This document shows positions 11,801 to 22,055 of a DNA stretch of 64,000 bases, piece by piece. The notes beneath the pieces are model-generated. The model saw nothing but the letters and a program-made list of their open reading frames with translations. It did not search any database and was not told the origin of the DNA. Position 1 is the first letter of the stretch. Each line of letters starts with the position of its first letter. Origin of the DNA: Ipomoea triloba (Eukaryota; Streptophyta; Magnoliopsida; Solanales; Convolvulaceae); contig NC_044922.1 in NCBI RefSeq assembly GCF_003576645.1, forward strand, positions 11,876,280 through 11,940,279, given 5' to 3'. Both the position numbers and the translations under genes were made by a program.

Positions 11801-14701
11801 CATAGTATAAAACACTTGGCTGCCCTGTTATCTACAAAAACCGCGTAGTAAGGTTAGACATAAGTCACTATAGACTGCTTGCTAAAAGCCATGGTCTATT
11901 TCATTAAAGAGGAGCTCAGAGCGAAAATAACAGCTCCCCATGCCACAATAATACCTGCTGAAAAAGGACTAATCCACCGCCAATTATGAATGCTTTCAAA
12001 CTCGGGCCTTGAAATACCTCCAAGAAACTCCCTTCAGTTTCCTCATCCGTATAGGCTGTCTTCAGTGAAACAAGCGTATCTTCTATTTGTTTCTCAGACA
12101 CCTTATCTCCAGCAGGTCGGCCTCTTAGCTTGCTCAAAGCACTTATAGCCTTTTCTTTGTATTCCTGTAAAGGCCCTTTACCTTGAACTGCCCTCAGAAG
12201 TAACCATCTTGGAGAAGGTGGTAAACTCAACATGCCTAACCCCATAAGTACAGCAATTGGAGCGCTAAACCCAAACATGACACGCCACCCTCCAACAGAA
12301 TTAATCTCATAGCTACCTACAAAATAACCCATCTGCAAAGAATAAATTATACAGTGAGATTGGTCTCCTAACAAAAGCAAAATCACATCAATCTACTCAA
12401 TATTTGTGTGTGTGTGTGTGTACCAAAATTCCAAGAACTATTGCTAGCTCCTTTAAAGATATCAAGGTTCCCCGAATTTGAGTTGGACAAGTCTCTGCAA
12501 TATATAGAGGTGCACCATGCATGGCCTGCCAAAAGAGAATTGATAAGAATTGACTGAGGATCTTCTTGAAATGGGTAATCGGCTAACAAAGGAAGAAAAA
12601 CAAGAACACAAAGGAGGCCATATCTTTAGGGTAGAAAATAAAGTGATTGAGGAAAGTTTACCAAACCAATACCAAGCCCATAAATAAGCCTCCCTATCAA
12701 GAGAACTGTTAGGCCTGAAGCAGATGCAGTTAATGCACCACCGAGTGCATATAGAATGGCTGCTATGATAAGTTCCTTTCTCCTGCCTACATAGATTGAC
12801 CAGGAAAAGACAGAAAACTTAATAGGAAGGAGTTTCAAACTCGGAAAAACATGATTAGCCAATCAGGGTAGAGTTGTACCAAGGAAATCTGCTAGTGGGT
12901 AAACAAGGAGGGAGCCAAACAATGCTCCATACAGGGACCCACTAACCTAAATCCACAGGATAGTAAAATAAAGAACAGATATTTAGTCTCCGATCATGGT
13001 AGAGTAGAACTATGGGTAACCATTTTGAAGGAGTGCAATATGAATGCATACCACAAGACCAAGCTGGACAGCAGAAAGGTTGAACCAAGTTGTGCCACTA
13101 AACTCTGGTGACTGAAAAATGATGTAACAAAAGGAACAGATGTCAAACTATTTTGAATCCCACGATAATACAATTGCCTAATAAACAGAATGGTTACCTG
13201 CAAGGAGAGGGTAGCACCAGAAGTTGCACCTATATCATAGCCAAACAATAAACCACCTAAAGCTGGAAAGATAAATCTGATATTCAAGAAGCGAAGTCAT
13301 ATCTCAGACCTTGTCACTATCTAGTCTAGTCTAGGGATAATGAATATCAATGGATTGAGATTTATTACTTCACATGTATCCATTATATATACAACTAAAT
13401 GGAGTGAGAAGCAACAATAAACGACCTCAAGCCACCCCTTCACTATCTAACAATAATTAATTGAAGGATTAATTGATATTAATTACTTCAAGTGCATCCA
13501 TTATATACCCAAATAGACAGAGTGAGGAGCACCAACCGTACACAACTTGATTATGAAGATTGAATTTCTTTCAACTTTTGTAGTAATTAGAGATGGATTA
13601 TGCACTTGCCTCTCAGTGACATAACACTAGGCTAGTTTTATCAAGAGATTCATAACCATATTCTGCTTCCAGCAATAACTAAAGAACTGGGGGTAACCCC
13701 TGCCAAGTTGGCTAAGGATACAAACTTGTAACCACAAGGTCACGAGCTCAAAACCCAGCCTTCTTGGTATGAGCCGGTCAATATGGGCAACCTAGACTGG
13801 TTTACCTCCTTGTGATCCTTTGCCGGCTAGGGTCACAATATGGGGCTTACCCAGTGCACATCCTTGGGCAGTGAAGAACTGAAGTAATAACTGAAGAACA
13901 TCTATCAGAAAACTATAACAACAAATCATAAATAGTTAACATGTGAACTTTTATACAATTACATGCACCGTCTGCACCCACAATAATACAAGCTAATACT
14001 TTCAAATGTCAGTCTATTTATTTCACAATGCCAAACATGAAACAACAGAAAAGAGTGCGGACACTAGCTTGGGAACCCACTGCTTTTTTTAATGTCATAT
14101 AGTAGTATATTGATACTTTACACTTCTAATTATTTCTCCCATTTTAATTGGCATCCTCCTATTAATACGACAATGAGCATCTCAAAAGAACAATCCATTT
14201 GAAGATGCATCTCTTAGCAGACAACAAACAGCATTTGGACAAAAATGAAAACTCAATGGACTTACGGCAGAATAACAGAAGACCAGTTGAATTCCTCTCG
14301 ATATACAGAACCAGAATCCAGAGACTCGGCGCCTTCTCCTGCGGCTCGCACCTAAGGAAAGATCAATTTTTTCCATTCAAAACAACAATAATTTATTAGC
14401 AGTAGCATTTAATCATCCCAAAAATAATAATAATAAAATTTCAAAATCAATATTTTAATTTCCAGGCATTCACCTCTAGCTTTAACCTTCCATTGGACAA
14501 GAAGGGGACTCTTCTAGAGAAAGGTGTTTGATTGGTGGGCTTCATAAAGATGCTTCTTGAACGTGGGTCTGTTGGTCTCTTAGCGGAATCACTGCAGGAG
14601 TTGGAGACAACCGATTGGGATTTCTTGGAATGATGAAATGCGGGTGGGTTTGAAGCAGGAAATCTGGGATACAATCCCAGTTGAAGAGAAGCAAAAGCCA
14701 T
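8876..14701 (-). CDS. Plastid sugar/H+ symporter (D-xylose-proton symporter-like 3 type), MFS
   Basis: Fourteen exons: 14474-14701, 14266-14351, 13198-13276, 13052-13111, 12880-12946, 12662-12786, 12424-12525, 11955-12332, 11784-11831, 11627-11689, 9781-9861, 9531-9629, 9135-9272, 8876-9010. All GT-AG and in phase, giving 562 aa. Residues 1 to ~75 resemble a chloroplast transit peptide. The MFS sugar-porter fold follows: TM1 FIFPALGGLLFGYDIGATSG (106-125), loop motif GRRKE, GRLIYGLGIGL, the PLYIAETCPTQIRG signature, PPSPRWL before the central loop, the QQ...TGQPSVLYYAGPI sugar-binding stretch, DDLGRRPLL and the C-terminal PETKGLSLEEIE. Expected role: proton-coupled sugar movement across the plastid envelope. 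It matches my memory of Arabidopsis At5g59250 (~560 aa). An ATG at 14748 opens an out-of-frame ORF overlapping the start. Introns hold a solo LTR and a SINE. No damage seen. Confidence 0.92.
10451..11412. mobile_element. Solo LTR in a transporter intron
   Basis: 962 bp starting TGTTGGAAA and ending TTTCCAACA, flanked by the 5-bp direct repeat GAGAT (10446-10450 and 11413-11417). TG...CA ends plus a 5-bp duplication and no internal coding sequence mark a solo LTR left by LTR-LTR recombination. It lies in the intron between transporter exons 10 and 11 (9862-11626) and does not disturb the splice sites. Orientation not determined. Confidence 0.85.
13690..13873 (+). mobile_element. tRNA-derived SINE
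   Basis: 184 bp with a box A-like GTTGGCTAAGG near the start and a box B-like GGTCACGAGCTCAAAACCC downstream, flanked by AAGAACTG direct repeats (13682-13689 and 13874-13881). The body (GAGCCGGTCA, TGGTTTACCTCCTTGTG, CCGGCTAGGGTCACA) recurs in reverse orientation at 27681-27820. Inserted in transporter intron 2, opposite to the gene. Confidence 0.8.
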
Positions 14702-15871
14702 GAGTAAGTATGAAAGGAAGGGAGAGACAAAATCTTACAGAAACACAAATATCAGAAGCTCAACGCTGACATAGTTGTGGCCTATTTTGTCCGAGGACAC
14801 TTCGCACTTGGGTCCATATCCAAATGGAAGGAAACGGATGCTCTATACCAGCCAATTTTCTACCGGAATACCGTCACAGTTAGTTTATATAGTTTTACAA
14901 ATATTAAAAATTTGTATCCACTTACGCAGTAAATTATTAGGTGGACCATAGTCTACATAGTTGTATAAATCATGATTCATAATGATGTGATTTTGATGTT
15001 AAAAAGAAGTTCTTGCGTGTTAAAATAATGAACATTTTGGGATAAGATAATACACTTTATGAGTTAGAATAATATATTTTATGTGTTAGAATAATATATT
15101 TTGTTAAAATAATGAAGGTTTTGGAGTAAGATAAAATATTTTATGTGTTAAAATAATGTATTTTATAAGTTAGAATAATGAATAATGTACTTTATATATT
15201 ATAATAATGAAATTTCTGGTGTAAGATAATGTATTTTATGAGATAGAATAATGTACTTTATGTTTTAGAGTAATGCATTTTATAAGTTAAAATAATATAT
15301 TTTATACGTTTTTGGACCGTGGTCCACAAAGTTGTGTGGAACACAATCCACACAATAATGGTTGCACCTACACATACACAACAATTTATATCGTGCACTA
15401 AGGTCCACATAGCATTGTGGACCTTGTGTTAGGAATAAATGTAATAGATTTTGATATGCCAAAAATGTATTTTAGAACCCCAATTTTATTTTCATTAGTG
15501 CCATAACATATTTTCATAAATAAATTGAAAGCACATAATATGCTAACTACATACACATAATAAGTTAACGACAAGCACATAATATGTTAATTGCAAGCAC
15601 ATATGCATTTATAGTTAACATATTATGTGTCTTGTAGTCAAATATGATGTGACTTCAATTTATTTATAAACACATAATTTATTAATTAAAAGCACATAAT
15701 ATAATAATTGTAGACACAATTTTTAAAGTATGATCTACAATGTAAGATGTATCTTGATCCATGGTATAACAATTGTGCAGGCTAAATGGGTTCACTTCTT
15801 GTAACTAGCGAGGTACACAGACCGAGCCTAATTTGGGCCATTCTGGAAAATTGCCAGCAGAACTCGCTTTA
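14702..15871. other. Upstream region of the transporter and AT-rich MITE-like repeats
   Basis: 14702-14890 is the likely promoter/5' UTR on the minus strand; no TATA box assigned. From about 14935 to 15780 there is AT-rich DNA with ~30-bp imperfect tandem repeats (TTAGAATAATGTATTTTAT-type) and several inverted GTGGACCATGGTCCAC-like motifs (14941, 15305, 15400, 15760). Similar termini occur near 63540-63770. I read this as one or two non-autonomous TIR elements without defined boundaries. No gene seen. Confidence 0.4.
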
Positions 15872-16219
15872 GAGCATCCACATCAGTGGATTATTCACGA
15901 TTTTTAAGAACAAAATGCCAACTTGGAGGAGAGAAGTGCAAGAGAGAGAAGAGAGAAATTCATCATGCAAGTGAAGAGTTTTTTCTAACATTTGGGACCC
16001 ACAACAATTTTATACCACATGTGACAGCCATGAGTGGCTGTCACATTTGCGCCCGCTGGGCGCGTTAAAGCTCTTAAAACGTAATTTTTTTAAAAGAAAA
16101 AATCAGGTTTGTTTATTTTTTTTTCCTCTTCTCTCTCATATTCTCTTTCCTAATCACATTTACAAAAACTCCTCACAAATCACAAAAACAAAAAAAAAAC
16201 TAAATTATTATAGATGCTC
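15872..16219. mobile_element. Tourist-like (PIF/Harbinger) MITE
   Basis: 348 bp with terminal GAGCATCCACA and AGATGCTC inverted ends, flanked by TTA on both sides (15869-15871 and 16220-16222), the Harbinger target duplication. No coding capacity. Confidence 0.7.
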
Positions 16220-16353
16220 TTAAAAGTGGACTAATTGTTATAGTGTAAAATCCTTTTTTTTTTTTATCCTAGAGAGTTATTGTGCATTGGACACATTTAG
16301 TCCAATTTTATTAATTTGGCCACATTGTACCCAAACTTTGTTAAAGTTGGACA

Positions 16354-16720
16354 ATGTTAGTCAAAAGTTACCATTGCCGTTTGTCAGTCGTGTATTTGAG
16401 GAGCATTTTCATCCTTTCAAGTCCAGGTCTTAATCAGCCTTCTATTGTAAAGTTCAGCACCGATGTTCTTCACTATTTGCAGACCCACAATACGAAACTG
16501 CACTCAAAGCAAAGATCATATCCAATTCTCTTAGGTGTTTCAAAGATTCAATGGAAGGTTCTAAAGGAGAAAGCTCAAATCGTTCTAGTTCTTCAACTTT
16601 TAGGAGAAAGTTTGCATGGGGAATGCATTTCGATTGAAGTTTGTGGATGTGGTCAAGAAATGATTTTGAGAACATCTTGGACAAATGAGAATCTGAGTAG
16701 GAGCTAGGTATTGGGAATGT
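16354..16720 (+). pseudogene. GRF-type zinc-finger ORF relic convergent with the MULE transposase
   Basis: ATG at 16551 opens a Ser-rich start (MEGSKGESSNRSSSS) that stops early. In another frame the stretch reads VCGCGQEMILRTSWTNEN, matching the CxCG...LRTSWTNENP pattern of plant GRF-type zinc-finger proteins often found beside MULEs. The final RRFxxC part is lost by a stop, so this is a frameshifted relic. It converges on the transposase pseudogene, which suggests a two-gene MULE. Confidence 0.45.
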
Positions 16721-16859
16721 TCAAGACATAAGGTTAGTAATTAATTTTTGTTTTTTTTTTTGTAATTGAGTTTAATTTATGATAATACTAACCGGGTCAG
16801 AGGATGGATCTGAAGAGATCTACTGAGGGGATTTTTATTTTTTTTGGTCTCCTAGGCTT

Positions 16860-18890
16860 AGTTTTATTCAGTGGAGGCAATGGTGGTTCCTTGGTTGACT
16901 TGTGCTATTCATGAGAACCAACAAGTGGGTTAATCCTCCCTCCATAAGTATTCAAGTATGTGCTGATTGAGTAGTAGGGGTCTACATAATGATGCACACA
17001 TCCCTTGCCATGTCTCATCCATATGGCACACACCGCATACTTACATGGTATCCCTGTCAACTCCCACTTCCTACAACTATAAGTACACCTAAAAAGATCT
17101 AATGTATGCTGCTCTAAGAACCCTATCCCAGCCATGCTCTAAAAAGATCAAATAGATTATCATACCTTTGCACCCCTAAACAACCAGCAGCAGCATGCTC
17201 TTCAAGGGCTATCTTTTTCATAATGTTAGGGCAGAAATGTCCCTTCCATTTCAAGACCTTTTGTCTATTATCATATAGTTTAGACACCAACAGTTTTCTA
17301 ATGCTTTCAGCACAAGAAATCAGAGGTTGTTCCCTAGCATCTAAAATGAGTGCATTTAAACTTTCAGAGATATTATTAACTAATGCATCACATTTAGCAT
17401 AGGGAGTGAAATGTGACATTGACCGTTCCAAAGGATGCTTAATTATCTCCAAGACATTGATATGTTTCAACATGTAGATTCTTCATTTCAGATATACACT
17501 CAGTGAAACTGTTGACTGTTGTTGCTTTGGCTGCTGCCCATAATGCATCCTTGATAGCTTTGCCCATGAATCCTGCTAGTGTCATGTTACTATGAAGATG
17601 CCTCACACAGAATCTATGTGAGGCATTAGGTAGAACATCTTTAAAAGAAGACAACAACCCTTTCTGTTTGTTTGCAAGTATAAAAAGGAAAGTCAGTTAC
17701 CTGAGATAAAGGTGAAGTATGAAAACAAAAGGAGTACAGAATGTTACCTGAGATAAAGGTGAGGTGTTCTTCTACTTCCCTTGTGATCTCTAAAGCTGTC
17801 TTGATCAACTCCAAGAACCAGCTCCAAGATTCCTTAGTTTCTCCTTCAACAATGGCATACGCTAGTGGGAAGATACTGTCATTCCCATCTATCCCCACAG
17901 CAGTCAACAACTGACCTCCAAACTTGTGTTTTAAATGGCAACCATCAACCCCAATTATTTTTCTACAGAACTTGTACTCCTCCTTTGAAGCCTCCCAACA
18001 TAAGTATATCCTCAGAAATCTTGGTTTTCCATCATACATCAACTCTGTTAGCTTCACACGACATGTAGTCTTTGGGTTAGTTTTCTCAATCTCCAAGCAA
18101 TAGTTCCAAATGTTGTTGAAATTTTCTATAGCTTCTCCTTCTAGGGCAGCCTTGGCTTTTATCATAGTCCTATAGGCTTGCTTCTTACTTAACTGAAATT
18201 TCTAAACTGTGTCGTTGTCCATGTGTTGTGGTGTCCAATTTCCTTCATCCATCTCTTTGCAATTCTTGTTGATTTTACAATCTTGTTCTCATAGTCCCAT
18301 CCACACCCATCATGGTCTTCATGAAAACTTGCAATTCTCCAAGACAATGCATTTTTAACCTTCCACATATTTATTTTAAAAGGGCAACCAGGTTGTGTAC
18401 ATCTTACACACACCCTTTCCTTGTCATTTTTAGTGAACTTCAATTCCTTCCCATTAGTGTATGCATAGTTGTGGACTGCTTCTCTGAATTCATTCTTAGT
18501 TCCAAAGGTCAATCCAATAGAGAACTTAGGGGACTGCATCTAACTTCTTGCACTAAAACTTGGCCACTTAAACTTCTCTTGGTCCTCATCCTCTTTCCCA
18601 CTATCCTCATCAGGCAAATGCACACCATCACCACTTCCAGTGACATTGTCAGTGACATTCTCATTCCCAATCCCAGTTACAGTCTCTTCCTTAGTTCCTT
18701 CTCTTACCCCATCAAATTCCACATTAGGATCTATATTGCCCTCAAACTCTATGTCATCATATCCCACACTGTCTTCACTAAAGTCAAAATAGTCTAAATC
18801 TTCATTAGAATGTGAATCACCATCTCCTAGACCCTCACCCTCACCCTCAGCAAACCCTTCCCCTACCACCCAAACCTCAATTTCCTGGGA
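16860..18890 (-). pseudogene. MuDR/MULE transposase (mudrA-like), frameshifted
   Basis: Read right to left: an acidic Glu/Asp/Gly-rich N-terminus (18540-18869); one stop codon; the MuDR N-terminal domain (18189-18539: LTFGTKNEFREAVHNYA, CTQPGCPFKINMW); a frameshift; the MULE DDE-type core (17641-18165: IIGVDGCHLKHKFGGQLL, PLAYAIVEGETKESW); then, after an interruption with a ~45-bp duplication at 17700-17765 where the second catalytic Asp is expected, SHRFCVRHLHSNM and SHFTPYAKCDALVNNISES in two frames (17123-17657). The C-terminal SWIM finger (16905-17135) reads CTYSCRKWELTGIPCKYAV, with Tyr where the zinc-ligand His is normal. At least one stop and two frameshifts make it inactive. Terminal inverted repeats not identified. 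Confidence 0.85.
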
Positions 18891-19033
18891 AACATTCCAA
18901 CATCACAAAGTGCCCAACAATCACTATCATTAACTAGTTCAAATAAGGTACCAGTTCCAGTTGGAGTGAAAAAATTGAAATTTCTCTTACATGTTATACC
19001 TTAATTCCTCCACTGTTTCCCTTAAGCTTATCA

Positions 19034-19445
19034 TGTTAGAATAATTACCATTATTATTATATGGTTCATTATTATTTTCTGTGGCTCATAAATATTTATT
19101 TAAATTTAATAATAATAATAATAATAATTCTATTATTGGTCAGATAAAATAAGTAGCAGTTTCAACTGCTCAGATAACCATCTCACGTTGATGGAACTGT
19201 GAGATGGTTTATCAACCACTTAGTGACTTTGGTCCTCTCCCCAACCTTTTGCAAAACAAAAGTTCTCTCTCCGTCAGAGTTCTTAGACTAAGGTAATGCT
19301 CAGGGTCTGGAGGGAGAAACCAAGTCTCCATTTGAAGCATCTGCAGTGAAACCATGGAGCCAGGTATATACATTAAACGTTAATTGAAGCATATGTGAAA
19401 ATCATGTGTTCTAAAGATCTTGTATGTTTAAGTTTTACCTTACAT
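19034..19445 (+). mobile_element. LTR with adjoining primer-binding-site remnant
   Basis: Begins TGTTAGAATAATTACC and ends TTACCTTACA, followed at once by TTTGGTATCATGAGC, one or two changes from the initiator-Met tRNA site TTGGTATCAGAGC. No gag-pol follows and no second LTR is visible, so this is a 5' remnant. Boundaries rest on TG/CA and the PBS alone. Confidence 0.45.
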
Positions 19446-19889
19446 TTGGTATCATGAGCAAGGTTGTAGAACATATGTTTTTCTATATATTATGATGAAA
19501 AGTCGCATTAATTACAATTACGTATTGTTTGTATGGTTTGCGTATGTATGCCCAGGTTTTAGAATATATGACTTTTCATTCGCATACCCAGGTTTCCGTA
19601 ATTACATTCGCATGTTAATTTATATATTTGATGGCATGTATGTACTGTTAACTGATGTATATGTAATGGTGTTCGCATGTGATACCCGTATTTACTGCAC
19701 ATGATGTTACTGCTTTATTGTTCGCATGTGATAGCAGTATTTACTGCACATGAGCTAATGTACTTATATATATATATATAATTGCTTTGGTGTTCGCATG
19801 AAATTTTCTGACTTAATGTTCACATTAATGGTGTTCACATATGTTTAACTTAATGTTTGCATTAATGGAATAGCATTAATGTTTGCATG

Positions 19890-19914
<25 letters not shown>
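19446..19914. other. Non-coding stretch with TTCGCATG repeats and TA microsatellites
   Basis: Repeated TTCGCATG/TTCACAT motifs every 50-80 bp and (TA)n tracts at about 19766 and 19897. Probably internal remnant of the LTR element to the left. No ORF of interest. Confidence 0.4.
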
Positions 19915-19920
<6 letters not shown>

Positions 19921-21022
19921 GTCCCCATCAGATGCGGCCAGTCTCCCCCGCGCGGCTGTGTGGCCTTATTTGCACCATTAGATCCCATGATCTAAGGGTT
20001 CATATTAATCCAAATAATATAAGCGCCGATCTTTAGCTACGTGAACGGGAAGGATAATGTTGACAATTCACTACAATTTCAAAACCAGATCAAATCAGAC
20101 GACGATGGAGACTTGAAGTCGACGAGCACTGAGCAACAAACATCAGACGAGCGTAGAAGGGATTCCATCACCAGCAACGAGCGCTCCGTTCTGAACAAAA
20201 CACATAGGACGACTCCAACAGAGAAACGAGAATGGAGTAATTCGCAATACTCTGTGCATTATCAACATTAATCTGGTTCATATTTGAGATAATATTGCTG
20301 TAATTCGCAATAGTATGTGTATTTGGTGTGTGGTGGTTAAGTGGTGTGTTTTAATCTGAGAACTGGTGCATTTTATAACATATAATGGTGTGTTTTAATT
20401 TTGTTGGGGCATTTGAATTGAGTGGTGTGTTTCGGTATGGTGGGGAATGGTGTGTTTTAATTTGTCAAGTGGTGCATTTTATAACGTAGAATGGTGTATT
20501 TTAATTTTGTTGGTGCATTTGAATTGAGTAGTGTGTTTCGGTATGGTGGGGAATGGTGTGTTTTAATTTGTCCAGTGGTGGATTTTATAACGTATAATGG
20601 TGTGTTTTAATTTTGTTGGTGCATTTGAAATGAGTGGTGTATTTCGGTATGGTGGGGAATGGTGTGTTTTAATTTGTCCAGTGGTGCATTTTATAACGTA
20701 GAATGGTGTATTTTAATACACATGGTGGTGATTTTTACGAGAGTAGTTGCATTTGGTGTGTGGTGGTTAAGTGGTGTGTTTTAATCTAAGAATTGGTGCA
20801 TTTTAGTATGTTGAATGGTGTGTTTTAATAATACGTTTGTTGGTGTTTTCTGTACTCTAAAATTACCTTCCCACTTACAATTACCATAAAGCCCCCACTT
20901 AAGTTACGCGAATTAAACTTCCTAAATCCTAATATATAACCTCCACCGTCAAATCACCTCCATCCAGCGGCATATCTTGGGCCACACGACCGCACCTAAT
21001 AACACAGCCGCATTTGATTAAA

Positions 21023-21030
<8 letters not shown>
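19915..21030. mobile_element. Non-autonomous MULE-like element with a GT-rich minisatellite
   Basis: Both ends sit in (TA)n and share inverted similarity: ATCAGATGCGGCC and GCGGCTGTGTGGCC on the left against the reverse complement of GGCCACACGACCGC and AGCCGCATTTGATT on the right. Inside, about 20330-20830, a 105-106-bp unit built of GGTGTGTTTTAAT and GGTGCATTTTATAACGTA phrases recurs three to four times. No transposase; a target duplication cannot be seen within TA repeats. Confidence 0.5.
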
Positions 21031-21064
<34 letters not shown>

Positions 21065-21065
<1 letters not shown>

Positions 21066-21095
21066 TAGTATTTTATACGCGCGATGCGCGAAAAC
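21065..21095 (-). mobile_element. Helitron 3' terminus (minus strand)
   Basis: On the minus strand CGCGC-ATC-GCGCG hairpin (21078-21090), nine bases, then CTAG (21065-21068) followed by T. The body should lie to the right, but I found no matching 5' end, so only the terminus is annotated. 21096-21500 is AT-rich and non-coding. Related 3' ends are at 29259 and 42167. Confidence 0.6.
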
Positions 21096-22055
21096 TTATG
21101 TCCAATATTAAAATATTAATAAATACAAATAATTAAAATGTATAATTCAAATTATATATACACAAATAATACATGTATTTTATACACACATATATGATTT
21201 ACCATTCATAGAAATTTAATTAAAATATAATCAACAATTAAATTAATTATATAATAATTTAATAAAATGACAATTAAAGAATAGGAAAAAGATATGATAG
21301 ATATAGGTGTATGGTAATAATGGTGGAGTTAAAAGTAACGGTGTTATAACGGTGTAAGGGTAATTTTGTATAACAAAAATGTAGTAAGGACAATTTTGTC
21401 TAATAACATTGAAGTGTACAACATTTAAAGTAAAATGTACACGTTTATTAGCATCCAAAAAGATGGACATAAATCAAGGATATAACCTTGATTAGGACTT
21501 ATTATGTTTTTAGATAGGCCCTTATTCACATGAGGACCCATAATTATAGAGGATTATAAGGACCCATCATAACCATCCAAATCATTAGATTAAATGGCTG
21601 AGATTAGTTAGGATTAAGTGATGGATACAGACTCTAAATTTAGATTAAGGGTAAATAAGAGAATGAACAAGAATTTTAATTAAAGTATGATTTGAATTAA
21701 CCAAAAAGAAGTTGGATTCATACACAAATAAGGAAACACATGTTACTCTCCGCATAGTTAAAGGCTTTACGGAAAATGAGAAAATAGTAGGGAATTAGCA
21801 CAAAAGCACGACACTCCGCAATGGTACGGTAAGTTCTGAAAATTGCAGTAGTTATAATACGCTTGAAAAATGAATAATTCTATGAAGAAAGTAGGGGAAC
21901 CCGTGGTTGGTGGTAGAACCAAATGCATTGATATTGCCATATTGGTAGTGGTGAAAGATTAGAGAAGGTTATATATATCGTGGTGTGCCTGAGCTATATA
22001 AATCGTGTGCCTAGTATTTATGGGTTGTGTGACTGGCGTGTATTAGAGTATAAAT

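Noticed and set aside
13690..13873. Functional tRNA gene
   Set aside because: Box A/B are present, but no cloverleaf could be drawn, and target duplications plus a second dispersed copy mark it as a SINE.
17865..18797. Plus-strand ORFs over the MULE
   Set aside because: They are antisense shadows of the transposase pseudogene.
20041..20271. 76-codon ORF on +
   Set aside because: It lacks an ATG start (opens at GTG), lies in the subterminal region of a MULE-like element, and matches nothing known.
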